From: Novosphingobium sp. SCN 66-18
Lineage (GTDB): Bacteria > Pseudomonadota > Alphaproteobacteria > Sphingomonadales > Sphingomonadaceae
Direction: 5' to 3'
Assembly (NCBI GenBank): GCA_001725355.1
Contig: MEGD01000037.1
Location: forward strand, 1 to 62,342
Length of the DNA: 62,342 bases
The notes under the pieces are model-generated. The model was not told the DNA's origin. It saw only the letters and a list, made by a program, of their open reading frames with translations, and did not search any database. Positions 27,947 through 36,419 of this stretch are shown here, one piece after another. Each line of letters opens with the position of its first letter. Position 1 is the stretch's first letter. The position numbers and the translations under genes are program-made.

Positions 27947-30052
27947 GTGGCGAGACAGCAACTGCCGATGAGTTCGGCCCGGCTGACCGACACCTTCAAC
28001 CGCCGCACCTTCGTGCTGGGATCGGCAATGGGCGGCATCGGCGTGCTGCTGGCGGTTCGGCTCGGCTACCTCTCGATCATGCAGAACGAGAAGTACAAGG
28101 CGGCGTCGGAAAGCAACCGCGTCAACCTGACGCTGATTCCGCCCCGGCGCGGCTGGATTCTCGATCGCAACGGCGCGGCGCTGGCATCGAACCGCGCCGA
28201 CTTCCGCGTCGACCTGATTCCCGACCGGGTCGTGGACGCGGACAAGACGCTGGCCACGCTCGCCTCGCTGCTCGACCTTTCGCCCGACAAGGTGGGCGAC
28301 ATCCATGACAAGCTGGACAAGTCGCGCGGATTCCAGCCGGTCGAGGTTGCCGCCAATCTCAATTGGGACAAATTCGCCGCCGTCAGTGTGCGCCTGCCCG
28401 AACTGCCGGGCGTGGTCCCGCAGCGCGGCTATTCGCGCTTCTACCCCACCGGCGCGACCGTGGGGCATCTGGTCGGCTATGTCGGCCCGGCTTCCGCCGA
28501 GGACTATGAACGCGAACGCAACCCGCTGCTGATCACGCCCGGCTTCAAGATCGGCAAGGACGCGCTGGAGAAGTATTTCGAGACGCGGCTGCGTGGCGTG
28601 CCCGGCGCGCGGCGCGTGGAAGCCACGGCCAGCGGGCGCGTGGTGCGCGATCTGGGCACGCGCGAGGACGTGCCGGGCAAGCCGATCCAGCTCACCATCA
28701 ACGGCCCGTTGCAGGACTATGCCTCGCGCCGCATCGGCCTTGAATCCGGGTCGGTCGTGGTGATCGACTGCCTGACCGGCGATGTGCTGGCCATGGCCTC
28801 GATGCCCAGCTTCGATCCCAACAGCTTCTCCGACGGCATCGGGCGCATCGAATGGAAGATGCTGTCGGACGACGATCACGTTCCCTTGCGCAACAAGGTT
28901 CTGCGCGGGCTCTATCCGCCGGGCTCGACGGTGAAGCCGATGGTCGCGCTGTCGTTCCTCGAAGCGGGGCTCGATCCCAATGCCTCGGTCAACTGCGCGG
29001 GTGGCCTGCGCGTGGGCAACCGCGTGTTCCACTGCTGGAACCACCGGGGCCACGGCGCGACCAACATGGCCAAGGGCATCTACCAGTCGTGCGACGTGTA
29101 CTTCTATCACTTCGCGCAACAGATGGGCATGGACGTGATCGCGGCGATGGCCAAGCGGCTGGGGTTGGGACAGGAATTTCCGCTGCCCGTCGCCGGGCAA
29201 TCCTATGGCACGGTGCCCGATCCCGCCTGGAAGCTGCGCAAGTACAAGCAGCCCTGGGCGATCTACGACACGGTGAACGCCACCATCGGCCAGGGCTACA
29301 TGCTGGTGAACCCGCTGCAGCAGGCGGTCATGGCCTCGCGCATCGCCTCCGGCCTCGAACTGATGCCGCGCCTGTTGCTCGACCGGCACGCACCGCAACC
29401 CAAGTCCATGGGCTTCAAGCAGGAACACCTCGATTACATCCACGCGGCGATGAACGAAGTCGTCAACGGGCGTGGCACCGCCGGCAAGGCGCGCCTGCCC
29501 ATTCCCAACGTGCAGATGGCGGGCAAGACCGGGACGGCGCAGGTCGTCGGCCTCAACATCGGCAACGGCAAGGGCGGGCTGTGGAAGCACCGTGACCACG
29601 GCCACTTCATCTGCTTCGCCCCGTTCGACAAGCCGCGCTATGCCTGCGCCGTCGCCATCGAGCACGGCGGCGGTTCGGGCGCGGCCTATCCCATCGCGCG
29701 CGACGTGATGACGTTCCTGTTCGATCCGGGCAAGGCGCTGGAAGTGCTCGAAGGCTTCGAAAAGCAGTGGGGCGGCAACGTGCAACAGCGCATGGCGGCC
29801 CGGTACGACGCCTATGCCGCGCAATACGGAGCTTCCGCGCCCAAGGCGGCGGACGACGCGCAAGTGGCGCAGGAAGTCGCGGCCGAGAACAAGCCGGTGC
29901 CCGAACCGACCGCCGCGCAGACCGACGCCGCGCCGCCTCCGCCCGAGCCGACGACGCCCGAACCGGGCACGCCGGCGCCGGGCGCATCGCCGCGGCCGGC
30001 ACCGGGCACCGCTCCGGCACCCGCCACTCCCGCCACGTCCGGCGCGCAATAG
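27947..30052 (+). CDS. mrdA: Penicillin-binding protein 2, peptidoglycan transpeptidase, 701 aa
   Basis: The elongation-specific class B PBP. A short cytoplasmic part and one transmembrane helix (VLGSAMGGIGVLLAVRLGYL) lead to the dimerisation domain (RGWILDRNGAALASNRADF). The transpeptidase domain has the active-site PGSTVKPMVALS (SxxK), a mid-domain SCDVYFYHF segment and the AGKTGTAQV (KTG) box. The last 90 or so residues are a proline/alanine-rich tail (PEPTAAQTDAAPPPPEPTTP), which is unusual in length but common in kind in this order. The GTG at 27947 lies 2 bp after mreD; an ATG at 27968 is an alternative. Confidence 0.94.
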   Translation: MARQQLPMSSARLTDTFNRRTFVLGSAMGGIGVLLAVRLGYLSIMQNEKYKAASESNRVNLTLIPPRRGWILDRNGAALASNRADFRVDLIPDRVVDADKTLATLASLLDLSPDKVGDIHDKLDKSRGFQPVEVAANLNWDKFAAVSVRLPELPGVVPQRGYSRFYPTGATVGHLVGYVGPASAEDYERERNPLLITPGFKIGKDALEKYFETRLRGVPGARRVEATASGRVVRDLGTREDVPGKPIQLTINGPLQDYASRRIGLESGSVVVIDCLTGDVLAMASMPSFDPNSFSDGIGRIEWKMLSDDDHVPLRNKVLRGLYPPGSTVKPMVALSFLEAGLDPNASVNCAGGLRVGNRVFHCWNHRGHGATNMAKGIYQSCDVYFYHFAQQMGMDVIAAMAKRLGLGQEFPLPVAGQSYGTVPDPAWKLRKYKQPWAIYDTVNATIGQGYMLVNPLQQAVMASRIASGLELMPRLLLDRHAPQPKSMGFKQEHLDYIHAAMNEVVNGRGTAGKARLPIPNVQMAGKTGTAQVVGLNIGNGKGGLWKHRDHGHFICFAPFDKPRYACAVAIEHGGGSGAAYPIARDVMTFLFDPGKALEVLEGFEKQWGGNVQQRMAARYDAYAAQYGASAPKAADDAQVAQEVAAENKPVPEPTAAQTDAAPPPPEPTTPEPGTPAPGASPRPAPGTAPAPATPATSGAQ

Positions 30053-30095
30053 ACGCGCCTATGTTCCCGCCGCCATCGCCCGCCAGCCCTGGCGC

Positions 30096-31163
30096 GTGCT
30101 GCTGCCGCTGGCGATGCTGGTCGTCTTCGGCGGGTTCGTGCTCTATTCGGCGGCGGGCGGGCATCTGCAGCCCTGGGCGCTGACCCACGTTCTGCGCTTC
30201 TGCGTGTTCCTGGCGCTCGCCATGGTGATCGCGCGCGTGCCGCAGGACTGGTTCAAACGCGCCGCCTTGCCGATCTATGCCGGCCTGTGCGTACTGCTGG
30301 TGCTGGTGGAACTGATCGGCGGGATCGGCGGCGGCAGCCAGCGCTGGCTCAATCTGGGCTTCATGACGCTCCAGCCGTCCGAACTGATGAAACCGGGCAT
30401 CGTGCTGGTGCTGGCGTGGTTCTACAGCGTGCTGCCGGTGGGCGAAACGCGCGGCTGGCGCGCGGTGGCGCCGGCGGCGGTGCTGCTGGGCATTCCCGCC
30501 GGCCTCGTCATGCTCCAGCCGGACCTTGGCACCGGGCTTGCCATCAGCTTCGGCGCGGTCGTCACCATGTTCCTTGCCGGGCTGCCGCTGCGCCTGTTCC
30601 TGGGCGCTGTCGGCGCCGGGCTGATCGTGGCACCGCTGGCGTTCTTCACGCTGCTCCACGATTACCAGCGCAAGCGCGTGCTGGTGTTCATGGACCCGGA
30701 AAACGATCCGCTGGGATCGGGCTATCACATCACCCAGTCGAAGATCGCGATCGGATCGGGCGGCCTGTTCGGCAAGGGCTTCGGCCACGGTTCGCAAAGC
30801 CACCTCGACTACCTGCCCGAAGCGCAGACCGACTTCGTCTTTGCCACCATGGCCGAGGAATGGGGGATGCTGGGCGGCCTGTTCGTGCTGGCGATCTTCG
30901 CCGTGGTGCTGCGCTGGGGCCTGAAAGTGGCGATGAACGCACCCGACCGCTTCTCGCGCCTGCTGGCGGCGGGCATGACCACCACGATCTTCTTCTATGC
31001 CTGCATCAACCTGATGATGGTGATGGGCCTCGCCCCCGTGGTGGGCATCCCCCTGCCCTTCATGAGCCACGGCGGATCGTCGATGATGACCAACATGATC
31101 TGCGTGGGCACGATCATGGCGGTGGACCGCTGGAGCCGCCGGGGCGGAAGCGGTCTCGCCTGA
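30096..31163 (+). CDS. rodA: Rod shape-determining protein RodA, peptidoglycan polymerase
   Basis: A SEDS-family glycosyltransferase with about ten membrane segments. Signatures are LMLQPDLGTGLAISFGAVV, GSGYHITQSKIAIGSGGLFG, and LPEAQTDFVFATMAEEWGML then MSHGGSSMM at the end. The 5' end is odd. Family-like residues (VPAAIARQPWRVLLPL) begin at about 30063 in the same frame, but no ATG, GTG or TTG is available upstream of them before the mrdA tail. The nearest regular start is the GTG at 30096. Either a rare start codon is used, or a small sequence change has removed the true one. It works with MrdA and MreBCD. Confidence 0.88.
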   Translation: MLLPLAMLVVFGGFVLYSAAGGHLQPWALTHVLRFCVFLALAMVIARVPQDWFKRAALPIYAGLCVLLVLVELIGGIGGGSQRWLNLGFMTLQPSELMKPGIVLVLAWFYSVLPVGETRGWRAVAPAAVLLGIPAGLVMLQPDLGTGLAISFGAVVTMFLAGLPLRLFLGAVGAGLIVAPLAFFTLLHDYQRKRVLVFMDPENDPLGSGYHITQSKIAIGSGGLFGKGFGHGSQSHLDYLPEAQTDFVFATMAEEWGMLGGLFVLAIFAVVLRWGLKVAMNAPDRFSRLLAAGMTTTIFFYACINLMMVMGLAPVVGIPLPFMSHGGSSMMTNMICVGTIMAVDRWSRRGGSGLA

Positions 31164-31227
31164 AAAGCCATTTCAGGGCTTGGCAACACGGCAGAAATCG
31201 CTATGGGAGCGCTTCCCGAACGGGAAC

Positions 31228-31303
<76 letters not shown>

Positions 31304-31320
31304 TTTTTTATTCATTACAA

Positions 31321-32424
31321 TCAGTTGCTTACATCGAGTCCGGCGACAATTTTGAGCCGAAAACCGCTCTCACTGTGTCCATTTTTGTGTCCTGGAGCCT
31401 CCAACCCTTCCGGACACTTAGGCACTGTGTCCATTGTGTCCGGAATAATCAGCTTGTCGGCATAGGGCTGGAGGTGCTTCACCGACATGTGGGCATAGCG
31501 CCGCACCATCGTCTCCGACTTCCATCCCCCCAGCTCCTGAAGCACCCAGGTGGGCACGTCATTCTGCCGGAGCCATGTCGCCCAGGTGTGCCGCAGATCG
31601 TGCCAGCGGAAATCCTCGATCCCGCAAGCCTTCAACGCCGCACGCCACGTTCGCGTATTCGCATTCGCCAGCCGCTTGCCGGCGAAAGTGAACACATGGA
31701 CCGGATGCTTTCCCCTCTGCCGCTGTAATACGCCAAGAGCCGCCTCGTTCAGAGGGACGCCAAGCGCCTCCCCGTTCTTGGTCTCGCCATACTCGATCGT
31801 CACGATGCGGCGGGTCATATCGACCTGATCCCATCGCAGATGGAGTATGTTGCCCTGACGCAAGCCAGTGGACAAAGCGAACAGCACCACCTCGCGCTGG
31901 TGTTCAGGAAGCCGATCCATGAGCGCCGCCGCCTGATCGTGGGTGAGAAACCGCACCCTGACCTTGCCGCTACGCGCATAGGTCTTGAACGCCGGCATAT
32001 GCGCGATCCATTCCCATTCCCGCATCGCCTTCCGGAATATCGCGCGAATGAGCGCAACATATAAATCCTTGGTGCGATCGCTCTTGCGGGCGAAATGACG
32101 CGATATGAGCCGGTCGATCATGTCCCTGCTCACCTGTTCCAGTGTCTTGCCGCGCAGATGCGTGGTGAACCAGCGGATACGGCTCACATCGTCCCGGTAG
32201 GACTTTTTGTGTGCCTTCTCCTTCAGCCACCGCAAAGCCGCCTCGTCCCAGGTCCGTTTCGGCTTCTGCTTCAACTTGGCAAGATCCCACAGCTCGGCCT
32301 TCAGCTTGTCGTGGTATTCCAAGGCCTTTTGCCTGTCGGTCGTTCCAGTAGTGCGTCTAATGAGCGTTCCGTCAGGTGCTGTGAACTTGAGGTAATATGT
32401 TCCTGCACGTTTATAGAGTGCCAT
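31321..32424 (-). CDS. int: Tyrosine-type site-specific integrase, 367 aa
   Basis: The recombinase that inserts and excises the ICE at tRNA-Lys. The N-terminal SAM-like core-binding domain includes ALYKRAGTYYLKFTAPDGTL, and the C-terminal catalytic domain carries the RHRY set: Arg in LSTGLRQGNILHLRW, then HDLRHT (His and Arg) and the nucleophile Tyr in MVRRYAHMS. I chose the ATG at 32424 because the family N-terminus starts there. It points away from the transfer genes and ends 17 bp from the tRNA. A HTH gene overlaps its 5' end, which would link expression of the two. Confidence 0.95.
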   Translation of the reverse strand: MALYKRAGTYYLKFTAPDGTLIRRTTGTTDRQKALEYHDKLKAELWDLAKLKQKPKRTWDEAALRWLKEKAHKKSYRDDVSRIRWFTTHLRGKTLEQVSRDMIDRLISRHFARKSDRTKDLYVALIRAIFRKAMREWEWIAHMPAFKTYARSGKVRVRFLTHDQAAALMDRLPEHQREVVLFALSTGLRQGNILHLRWDQVDMTRRIVTIEYGETKNGEALGVPLNEAALGVLQRQRGKHPVHVFTFAGKRLANANTRTWRAALKACGIEDFRWHDLRHTWATWLRQNDVPTWVLQELGGWKSETMVRRYAHMSVKHLQPYADKLIIPDTMDTVPKCPEGLEAPGHKNGHSESGFRLKIVAGLDVSN

Positions 32425-32642
32425 GATGCCTCCTTTGTTGGGGCACTCGACTGCATCCGTGCGGGGCAAGAATACCCTGTCCGAATCCAGGCGACAAGCT
32501 CGCTCTCCAGAAAGCGCCACTGGCGCCCGACCCGCGCGGCAGGGATGTGGCCTTCGGCCAGCAGGCTGCGAATTGTGTTCGGGTGAACCTTCAGCAGCCC
32601 GGCGGCTTCCCTGATCGTCAGAATGCGATCAGAAGGCTCCAT
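32301..32642 (-). CDS. Helix-turn-helix (excisionase-type) protein, 113 aa
   Basis: A small DNA-binding protein with the MerR/excisionase-like winged helix (LTIREAAGLLKVHPNTIRSL then LAEGHIPAARVGRQWRFLES). This is the HTH_17 family, often acting as an excisionase or regulator of the adjacent integrase. It overlaps the integrase start by about 124 bases in another frame. The C-terminal tail after about residue 60 lies in this overlap and is of low complexity, so the true end could matter less than the N-domain. Confidence 0.75.
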   Translation of the reverse strand: MEPSDRILTIREAAGLLKVHPNTIRSLLAEGHIPAARVGRQWRFLESELVAWIRTGYSCPARMQSSAPTKEASWHSINVQEHITSSSQHLTERSLDALLERPTGKRPWNTTTS

Positions 32643-32961
32643 CCCGATCGGGCCTCCAGCAGAGCCGAGCGGTTTCGCCGTTCTCGTCGGTGAACAGCAC
32701 GACCCGCAGCGGACAGAACGGATCGTCGATGATGACGCGCAGATAGTCACGCGGCGGCTCGCTCCTTGAAGTGCGCTCCCAGGCGTTGCCGATATGCTGC
32801 CAGCCCAGCATGACGCGAAAGGCCGGGGCGCCATCGCTCACGCGGTCATCATTCGGCACCAGCCTGATCCGGCGCTGGATGGTGAGCGTGTTGATTTCGC
32901 CTTCCCAGCCCCCCGGTCTGGACCGCTTGAACCGGCCGATCACGATATTGACGGGTTTCAT
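32629..32961 (-). CDS. DUF736-family protein, 110 aa
   Basis: A short protein of the DUF736 family found in ICEs and plasmids of alphaproteobacteria. It shows a central NTLTIQRRIRLVPNDD segment, GAPAFRVMLGWQHIGNAWER, and DYLRVIIDDPFCPLRVVLF. Its function is unknown. It overlaps the neighbouring DUF2274 gene start by four bases (ATGA), so it belongs to the transcription unit that follows trbI. A second, more typical DUF736 protein lies in the right arm. Confidence 0.75.
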   Translation of the reverse strand: MKPVNIVIGRFKRSRPGGWEGEINTLTIQRRIRLVPNDDRVSDGAPAFRVMLGWQHIGNAWERTSRSEPPRDYLRVIIDDPFCPLRVVLFTDENGETARLCWRPDRDGAF

Positions 32962-33179
32962 GGCCGAGCCTCCCCATCCTTGCGCGTCTTGGCAAAAGCA
33001 CGATCGCTGGTGAGGAAAGCGTCGAGCATGGCGGGGATCAAATCCGCCACCTCCGCCTTGTCGGCATAGGTGCGGTTATAGAGCGCGGCATAAGCGGTAA
33101 GCGCATGGGCAAGATCAGGCGTGACCGTCAGCGTGATCTTGACCGGCGTGCGGTCGGGGAGCTTTGCGAGCTTGAGCAT
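32958..33179 (-). CDS. DUF2274-domain protein, 73 aa
   Basis: A small protein of the DUF2274 family, recognised by LKLAKLPDRTPVKITLTVTP and LAHALTAYAALYNRTYAD. In many alphaproteobacterial ICEs this gene directly follows trbI, as here (14 bp after it). The ribbon-like N-terminus suggests DNA binding or autoregulation but this is not proven. Its stop overlaps the DUF736 start. Confidence 0.8.
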   Translation of the reverse strand: MLKLAKLPDRTPVKITLTVTPDLAHALTAYAALYNRTYADKAEVADLIPAMLDAFLTSDRAFAKTRKDGEARP

Positions 33180-33193
33180 CGGGCGTCTCCTTT

Positions 33194-34486
33194 TCAGCGA
33201 GCGCCGGCCCAGGGCCGCAGCACGATGTCCTTGTGGACAATGATGCGCAGTGGCCAGCCGGGACGGACGGTGATGGTGGGCTGGATATTGAGGTTTTTGG
33301 TGACGATCTGCTGCCCGGCCTGACTGGCCGACTGCTGGGTCGATTGACGGATCGCCCGAACGAGATCGCTTTCGTCGTTGCCGAACGTCAGTTCGGTGCC
33401 GACGCCCAGCAAAGTCGAGAGAGCCACGCCCTTGAGCAATTGCCAGGTGTGGAAGTCCACCTTGTCGGAAAGGCCCGCATAGCCCGCGCTGTCGGTGGCG
33501 GGCAGATTGTCGATCTGGATCGACGAGCCATCGGGCAGGATGATTCGCTGCCATACCAGCAAGGCCCGGCGCTGGCCGAAAGCGACCACGCTGTCATAGG
33601 AGCCGATCAGCCGCGAGCCTTGCGGGATCAGCAGGGTCCGGCCCGTCACCGTGTCGAACACCGGCTCCATCACCTGCGCCACCACCATGCCCGGAAGATC
33701 GGAGTTGAGGCCGGTCAAGAGGCTGGCGGCGATCACACTGCCCGCCATGACCTGCCAGGGCGATGCGGGAGTCTGTAGCGTGTGCGCGTTGTAGATGCCC
33801 CCGGACGCCTGTTGCCCGACAAAATCGAGCTTGCGCTGCTGGGCATTCTGATCCTTGTCGGGATCAAGCGCGAGACGGTCAGCATCGCTCGCTGCTGCCG
33901 CCTGGGCCTGCGAGAATGCGGCTCGGCCATCAGTTGCCGATGAAGCTGCCGCCGTCCGCCCGGAGGTCTGCACCATGACCCCGGCCACGCGCGCCTGCTG
34001 GGCTTCGGCGGCAATCTGCTGCCGCTCAGCCTCTGCGGCTTGCTGTGCCGGTGTCATGGCTGGCGGAACGGTCGCTGTCTGATCGCCCCCCGTAGAAAGC
34101 GCGCGCTGGTGATCGAGTATCGGCTTGCCGAGATCGCCCGGCAGGGGCGGTCCCAGGATCGGCGTGGTCGGCGTCACCTTGCTATAGTCGCCCGGCAGGT
34201 TGGCGACGGCATCGGCGGGCGTGCGGCGGTCGCTGACCATCTTTCCCTCGTCAGCCGCGACGATGTGCAAAGCCTTTGGCCCCAGCGCCATCCACGCGAC
34301 GCCCGCAATAGCGAGCGAACTGACGGCAGCGCCGGCGGCGATGACGCCCCGGCGAAAGCGCACCACGCGCCGCGGCGCGGCCCGCAACTGGAGCTTGTCG
34401 GGGCTGATCTTGGAGGGCGTCGCCGGCGATGCCTCAGCATCGTGCGGGATCTCACGGTCGGCGGGTTCGATGGTGGGTTCGCTCAT
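33194..34486 (-). CDS. trbI: Conjugal transfer protein TrbI (VirB10-like), 430 aa
   Basis: The energy-coupling scaffold that spans from the inner membrane to the outer-membrane pore. A cytoplasmic N-terminus and one membrane segment (RRGVIAAGAAVSSLAIAGVA) lead into a proline/glutamine-rich linker and the VirB10 beta-barrel (LLIPQGSRLIGSYDSVVAFG, QRRALLVWQRIILPDGSSIQ, GLSDKVDFHTWQLLKGVALS). It overlaps trbG by four bases. Confidence 0.93.
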   Translation of the reverse strand: MSEPTIEPADREIPHDAEASPATPSKISPDKLQLRAAPRRVVRFRRGVIAAGAAVSSLAIAGVAWMALGPKALHIVAADEGKMVSDRRTPADAVANLPGDYSKVTPTTPILGPPLPGDLGKPILDHQRALSTGGDQTATVPPAMTPAQQAAEAERQQIAAEAQQARVAGVMVQTSGRTAAASSATDGRAAFSQAQAAAASDADRLALDPDKDQNAQQRKLDFVGQQASGGIYNAHTLQTPASPWQVMAGSVIAASLLTGLNSDLPGMVVAQVMEPVFDTVTGRTLLIPQGSRLIGSYDSVVAFGQRRALLVWQRIILPDGSSIQIDNLPATDSAGYAGLSDKVDFHTWQLLKGVALSTLLGVGTELTFGNDESDLVRAIRQSTQQSASQAGQQIVTKNLNIQPTITVRPGWPLRIIVHKDIVLRPWAGAR

Positions 34487-35490
34487 TTCGCAGCCCTTCG
34501 CCTGTCATCGCGGCTCCTGCCGTCGTCGGTGCGGACGATACGCACGACCGATTGCGGGTTTTCGCCAAGGCGGAGTTCCGCCGCGCCGAACAGGCGATCG
34601 ACGATATAATGGTTGCCCGAGACGCGGTAATTGACGAGCTGGCTCTGGCCCAGCGGCCCTACCACGAACAGCGGCGGCGCATCGCCCTGATCCAGACGAT
34701 CGGGAAACTCGATATAAACCTTGTTGCCATCGTCCCACGCCCGAACCGGACGCCAGGGCGGATTGTCGCCGGTGATGGCGTAGCGGAAGCGCAGGTTGGT
34801 GAGCGCCACATTGTCGGCGACAGGCCGTGCCTGCTCGGCGCGGGCGTTCTGCCGCCGCAGGGCGACAAGCTGGTCAGCGGGATAGGTCCACGAGATCGCC
34901 GCCATCGCGGTGCGGTCGGTGCTTTCCAGCGCCAGATGATAGGCGCGGCGGTCGGTGGTGATGACCATGTTCGTCACCAGTCCGGCTGCGAAGGGCTTTA
35001 CCAATATATGGACGCGCGTATCGTCGCCCCCACCTCCGGCACCGCCGCTGGTCGTGTCGCCGATCACCCAGCGCACCGTATCCCCAGCCGAAACGGCCAC
35101 CAGCTTCTCGCCAGCTTGCAAGGCGATGTCACTGACCCGTTCGGGCGCCGCATAGAGACGATAGAGCGCGCCATCGGTCCAGGGATAGACCTGCACGGCA
35201 TTGATATAGCCCGCGCTCGACGGCTCGCGCATGGCGGCGCGATTGGCGGCTTCGACCCGCGCGGTCGGCAGGCCCATGTCTCGGCTCACGGTTGGACGCG
35301 GCAGAAGCTGGCCCGGCAAGGGCAGCGGCACCGGGGTCTGCACGATCTCGACCGGCCTCGGCGGTTCGGCCTCGCGCATGGCTGGCTGGAACTGCGCGGC
35401 ATCGAGCGCGACGGCAGGCGGCGGGGTTTTCCCGGCGCAGGCGGTGGCCAGCGCCAGCAGTGGCAAGGCCAGAATCATTCTATTCCTCAC
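34483..35490 (-). CDS. trbG: Conjugal transfer protein TrbG (VirB9-like), 335 aa
   Basis: The periplasmic/outer-membrane component of the T4SS core. A signal peptide with a lipobox-like LATACAG segment is followed by the VirB9/CagX domain: VSAGDTVRWVIGDTTSGGAG near the middle and a C-terminal region with FRYAITGDNPPWRPVRAWDD then GNKVYIEFPDRLDQGDAPPL. It overlaps trbF and trbI by four bases each, so the three are translationally coupled. Confidence 0.92.
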   Translation of the reverse strand: MRNRMILALPLLALATACAGKTPPPAVALDAAQFQPAMREAEPPRPVEIVQTPVPLPLPGQLLPRPTVSRDMGLPTARVEAANRAAMREPSSAGYINAVQVYPWTDGALYRLYAAPERVSDIALQAGEKLVAVSAGDTVRWVIGDTTSGGAGGGGDDTRVHILVKPFAAGLVTNMVITTDRRAYHLALESTDRTAMAAISWTYPADQLVALRRQNARAEQARPVADNVALTNLRFRYAITGDNPPWRPVRAWDDGNKVYIEFPDRLDQGDAPPLFVVGPLGQSQLVNYRVSGNHYIVDRLFGAAELRLGENPQSVVRIVRTDDGRSRDDRRRAAK

Positions 35491-36413
35491 GGATGGGCTC
35501 CTTTCTTTTGGAGGGGGACGGGAGTGGCGGACACGCCAGACGCCGGCGTGCTGGACGCGGCCGGGTTCGCACCGGCGGGCGGTCCTATGTCCGGCGCGGT
35601 GGGCAGCGCGGCCCGTGCGGGATCGAACGCGGGAATCGCGGGCGGAGAATTATCGGGCGATTGCTGCCCTGCCCGGGACTGGCCTGCCGCTGCGTGGTTT
35701 GGCCCGGTTTGGCCGAACTGCGCAGGCTGGCCGTCGAGTTCGCGCGCCCAGTCGATGGCGTTGACATAGAGGCCGAGCGGGTTCTTGCGCAGCGTGTCAG
35801 CGGTCTTGGGCGGCTGCATCACCACGGTCAGCATCGCGGTCCAGTGTTCTGTTTTCGCCAGGCTGCCGCGCTCGTAGATGCTCTCGGTCCACTTGACCTG
35901 AAAACTGCTGTCCGAGGCGCGCACCACGCTCGTCACCTGCACCGACACGCTGCGCTCGCCGATCCCGGCGAACGGGTCGTTGGCGCGGGCATATTCGTTC
36001 AGGAAGATCGCGGCCCGGTCGGTCGCGAAGTCATAGGCGTCGAGCCAGTCGCGCTTGACCAGCACCGGATCGGTGGAGACCGAACGGACATTACTGATGA
36101 AGCGCGCCAGATGCCAGGCGACCTGGCCGTCGGTGGGCTGATAGTTCTGGATCGCGGGCGCGACGCTGCGGGCCTCGCCCAGCCTGTCCACCTCGACCAC
36201 ATAGGGCGCGACGCGGCTCTGCATCGACTGCCAGACGTTCGAGCCGATGAGAACGCCGGTCAGGCCAAGGCAGGAGAAGGCGACAAGCCGCCAGTTCCTC
36301 GCCTGCACGCGGGCAGAACCGATACGCTCATCCCAGAGCTGACCCGCGCGCTGGTAGGGTGTATCCGGTTCGGGCGTCAGCCCGTAACGCTGGATGGATC
36401 GCTTGAAAAACAT
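35487..36413 (-). CDS. trbF: Conjugal transfer protein TrbF (VirB8-like), 308 aa
   Basis: An inner-membrane anchored assembly factor. It begins with a cytoplasmic part (MFFKRSIQRYGLTPEPDTPY) and one membrane segment (LVAFSCLGLTGVLIGSNVWQ). The periplasmic VirB8 domain follows, with QVAWHLARFISNVRSVSTDP and LVKRDWLDAYDFATDRAAIF. The last 80 residues are proline/glutamine-rich and of variable sequence. Confidence 0.92.
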   Translation of the reverse strand: MFFKRSIQRYGLTPEPDTPYQRAGQLWDERIGSARVQARNWRLVAFSCLGLTGVLIGSNVWQSMQSRVAPYVVEVDRLGEARSVAPAIQNYQPTDGQVAWHLARFISNVRSVSTDPVLVKRDWLDAYDFATDRAAIFLNEYARANDPFAGIGERSVSVQVTSVVRASDSSFQVKWTESIYERGSLAKTEHWTAMLTVVMQPPKTADTLRKNPLGLYVNAIDWARELDGQPAQFGQTGPNHAAAGQSRAGQQSPDNSPPAIPAFDPARAALPTAPDIGPPAGANPAASSTPASGVSATPVPLQKKGAHP

Positions 36414-36419
36414 AAGGTC

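Noticed and set aside
27824-30049. 741-codon minus-strand frame opposite mrdA
   Set aside because: The mrdA frame has all PBP2 motifs, and the antisense frame has none and shadow-like composition.
32301-34486. Lytic or temperate prophage at tRNA-Lys
   Set aside because: No capsid, terminase or tail genes are seen; the genes are those of conjugation, so an ICE is the better reading.
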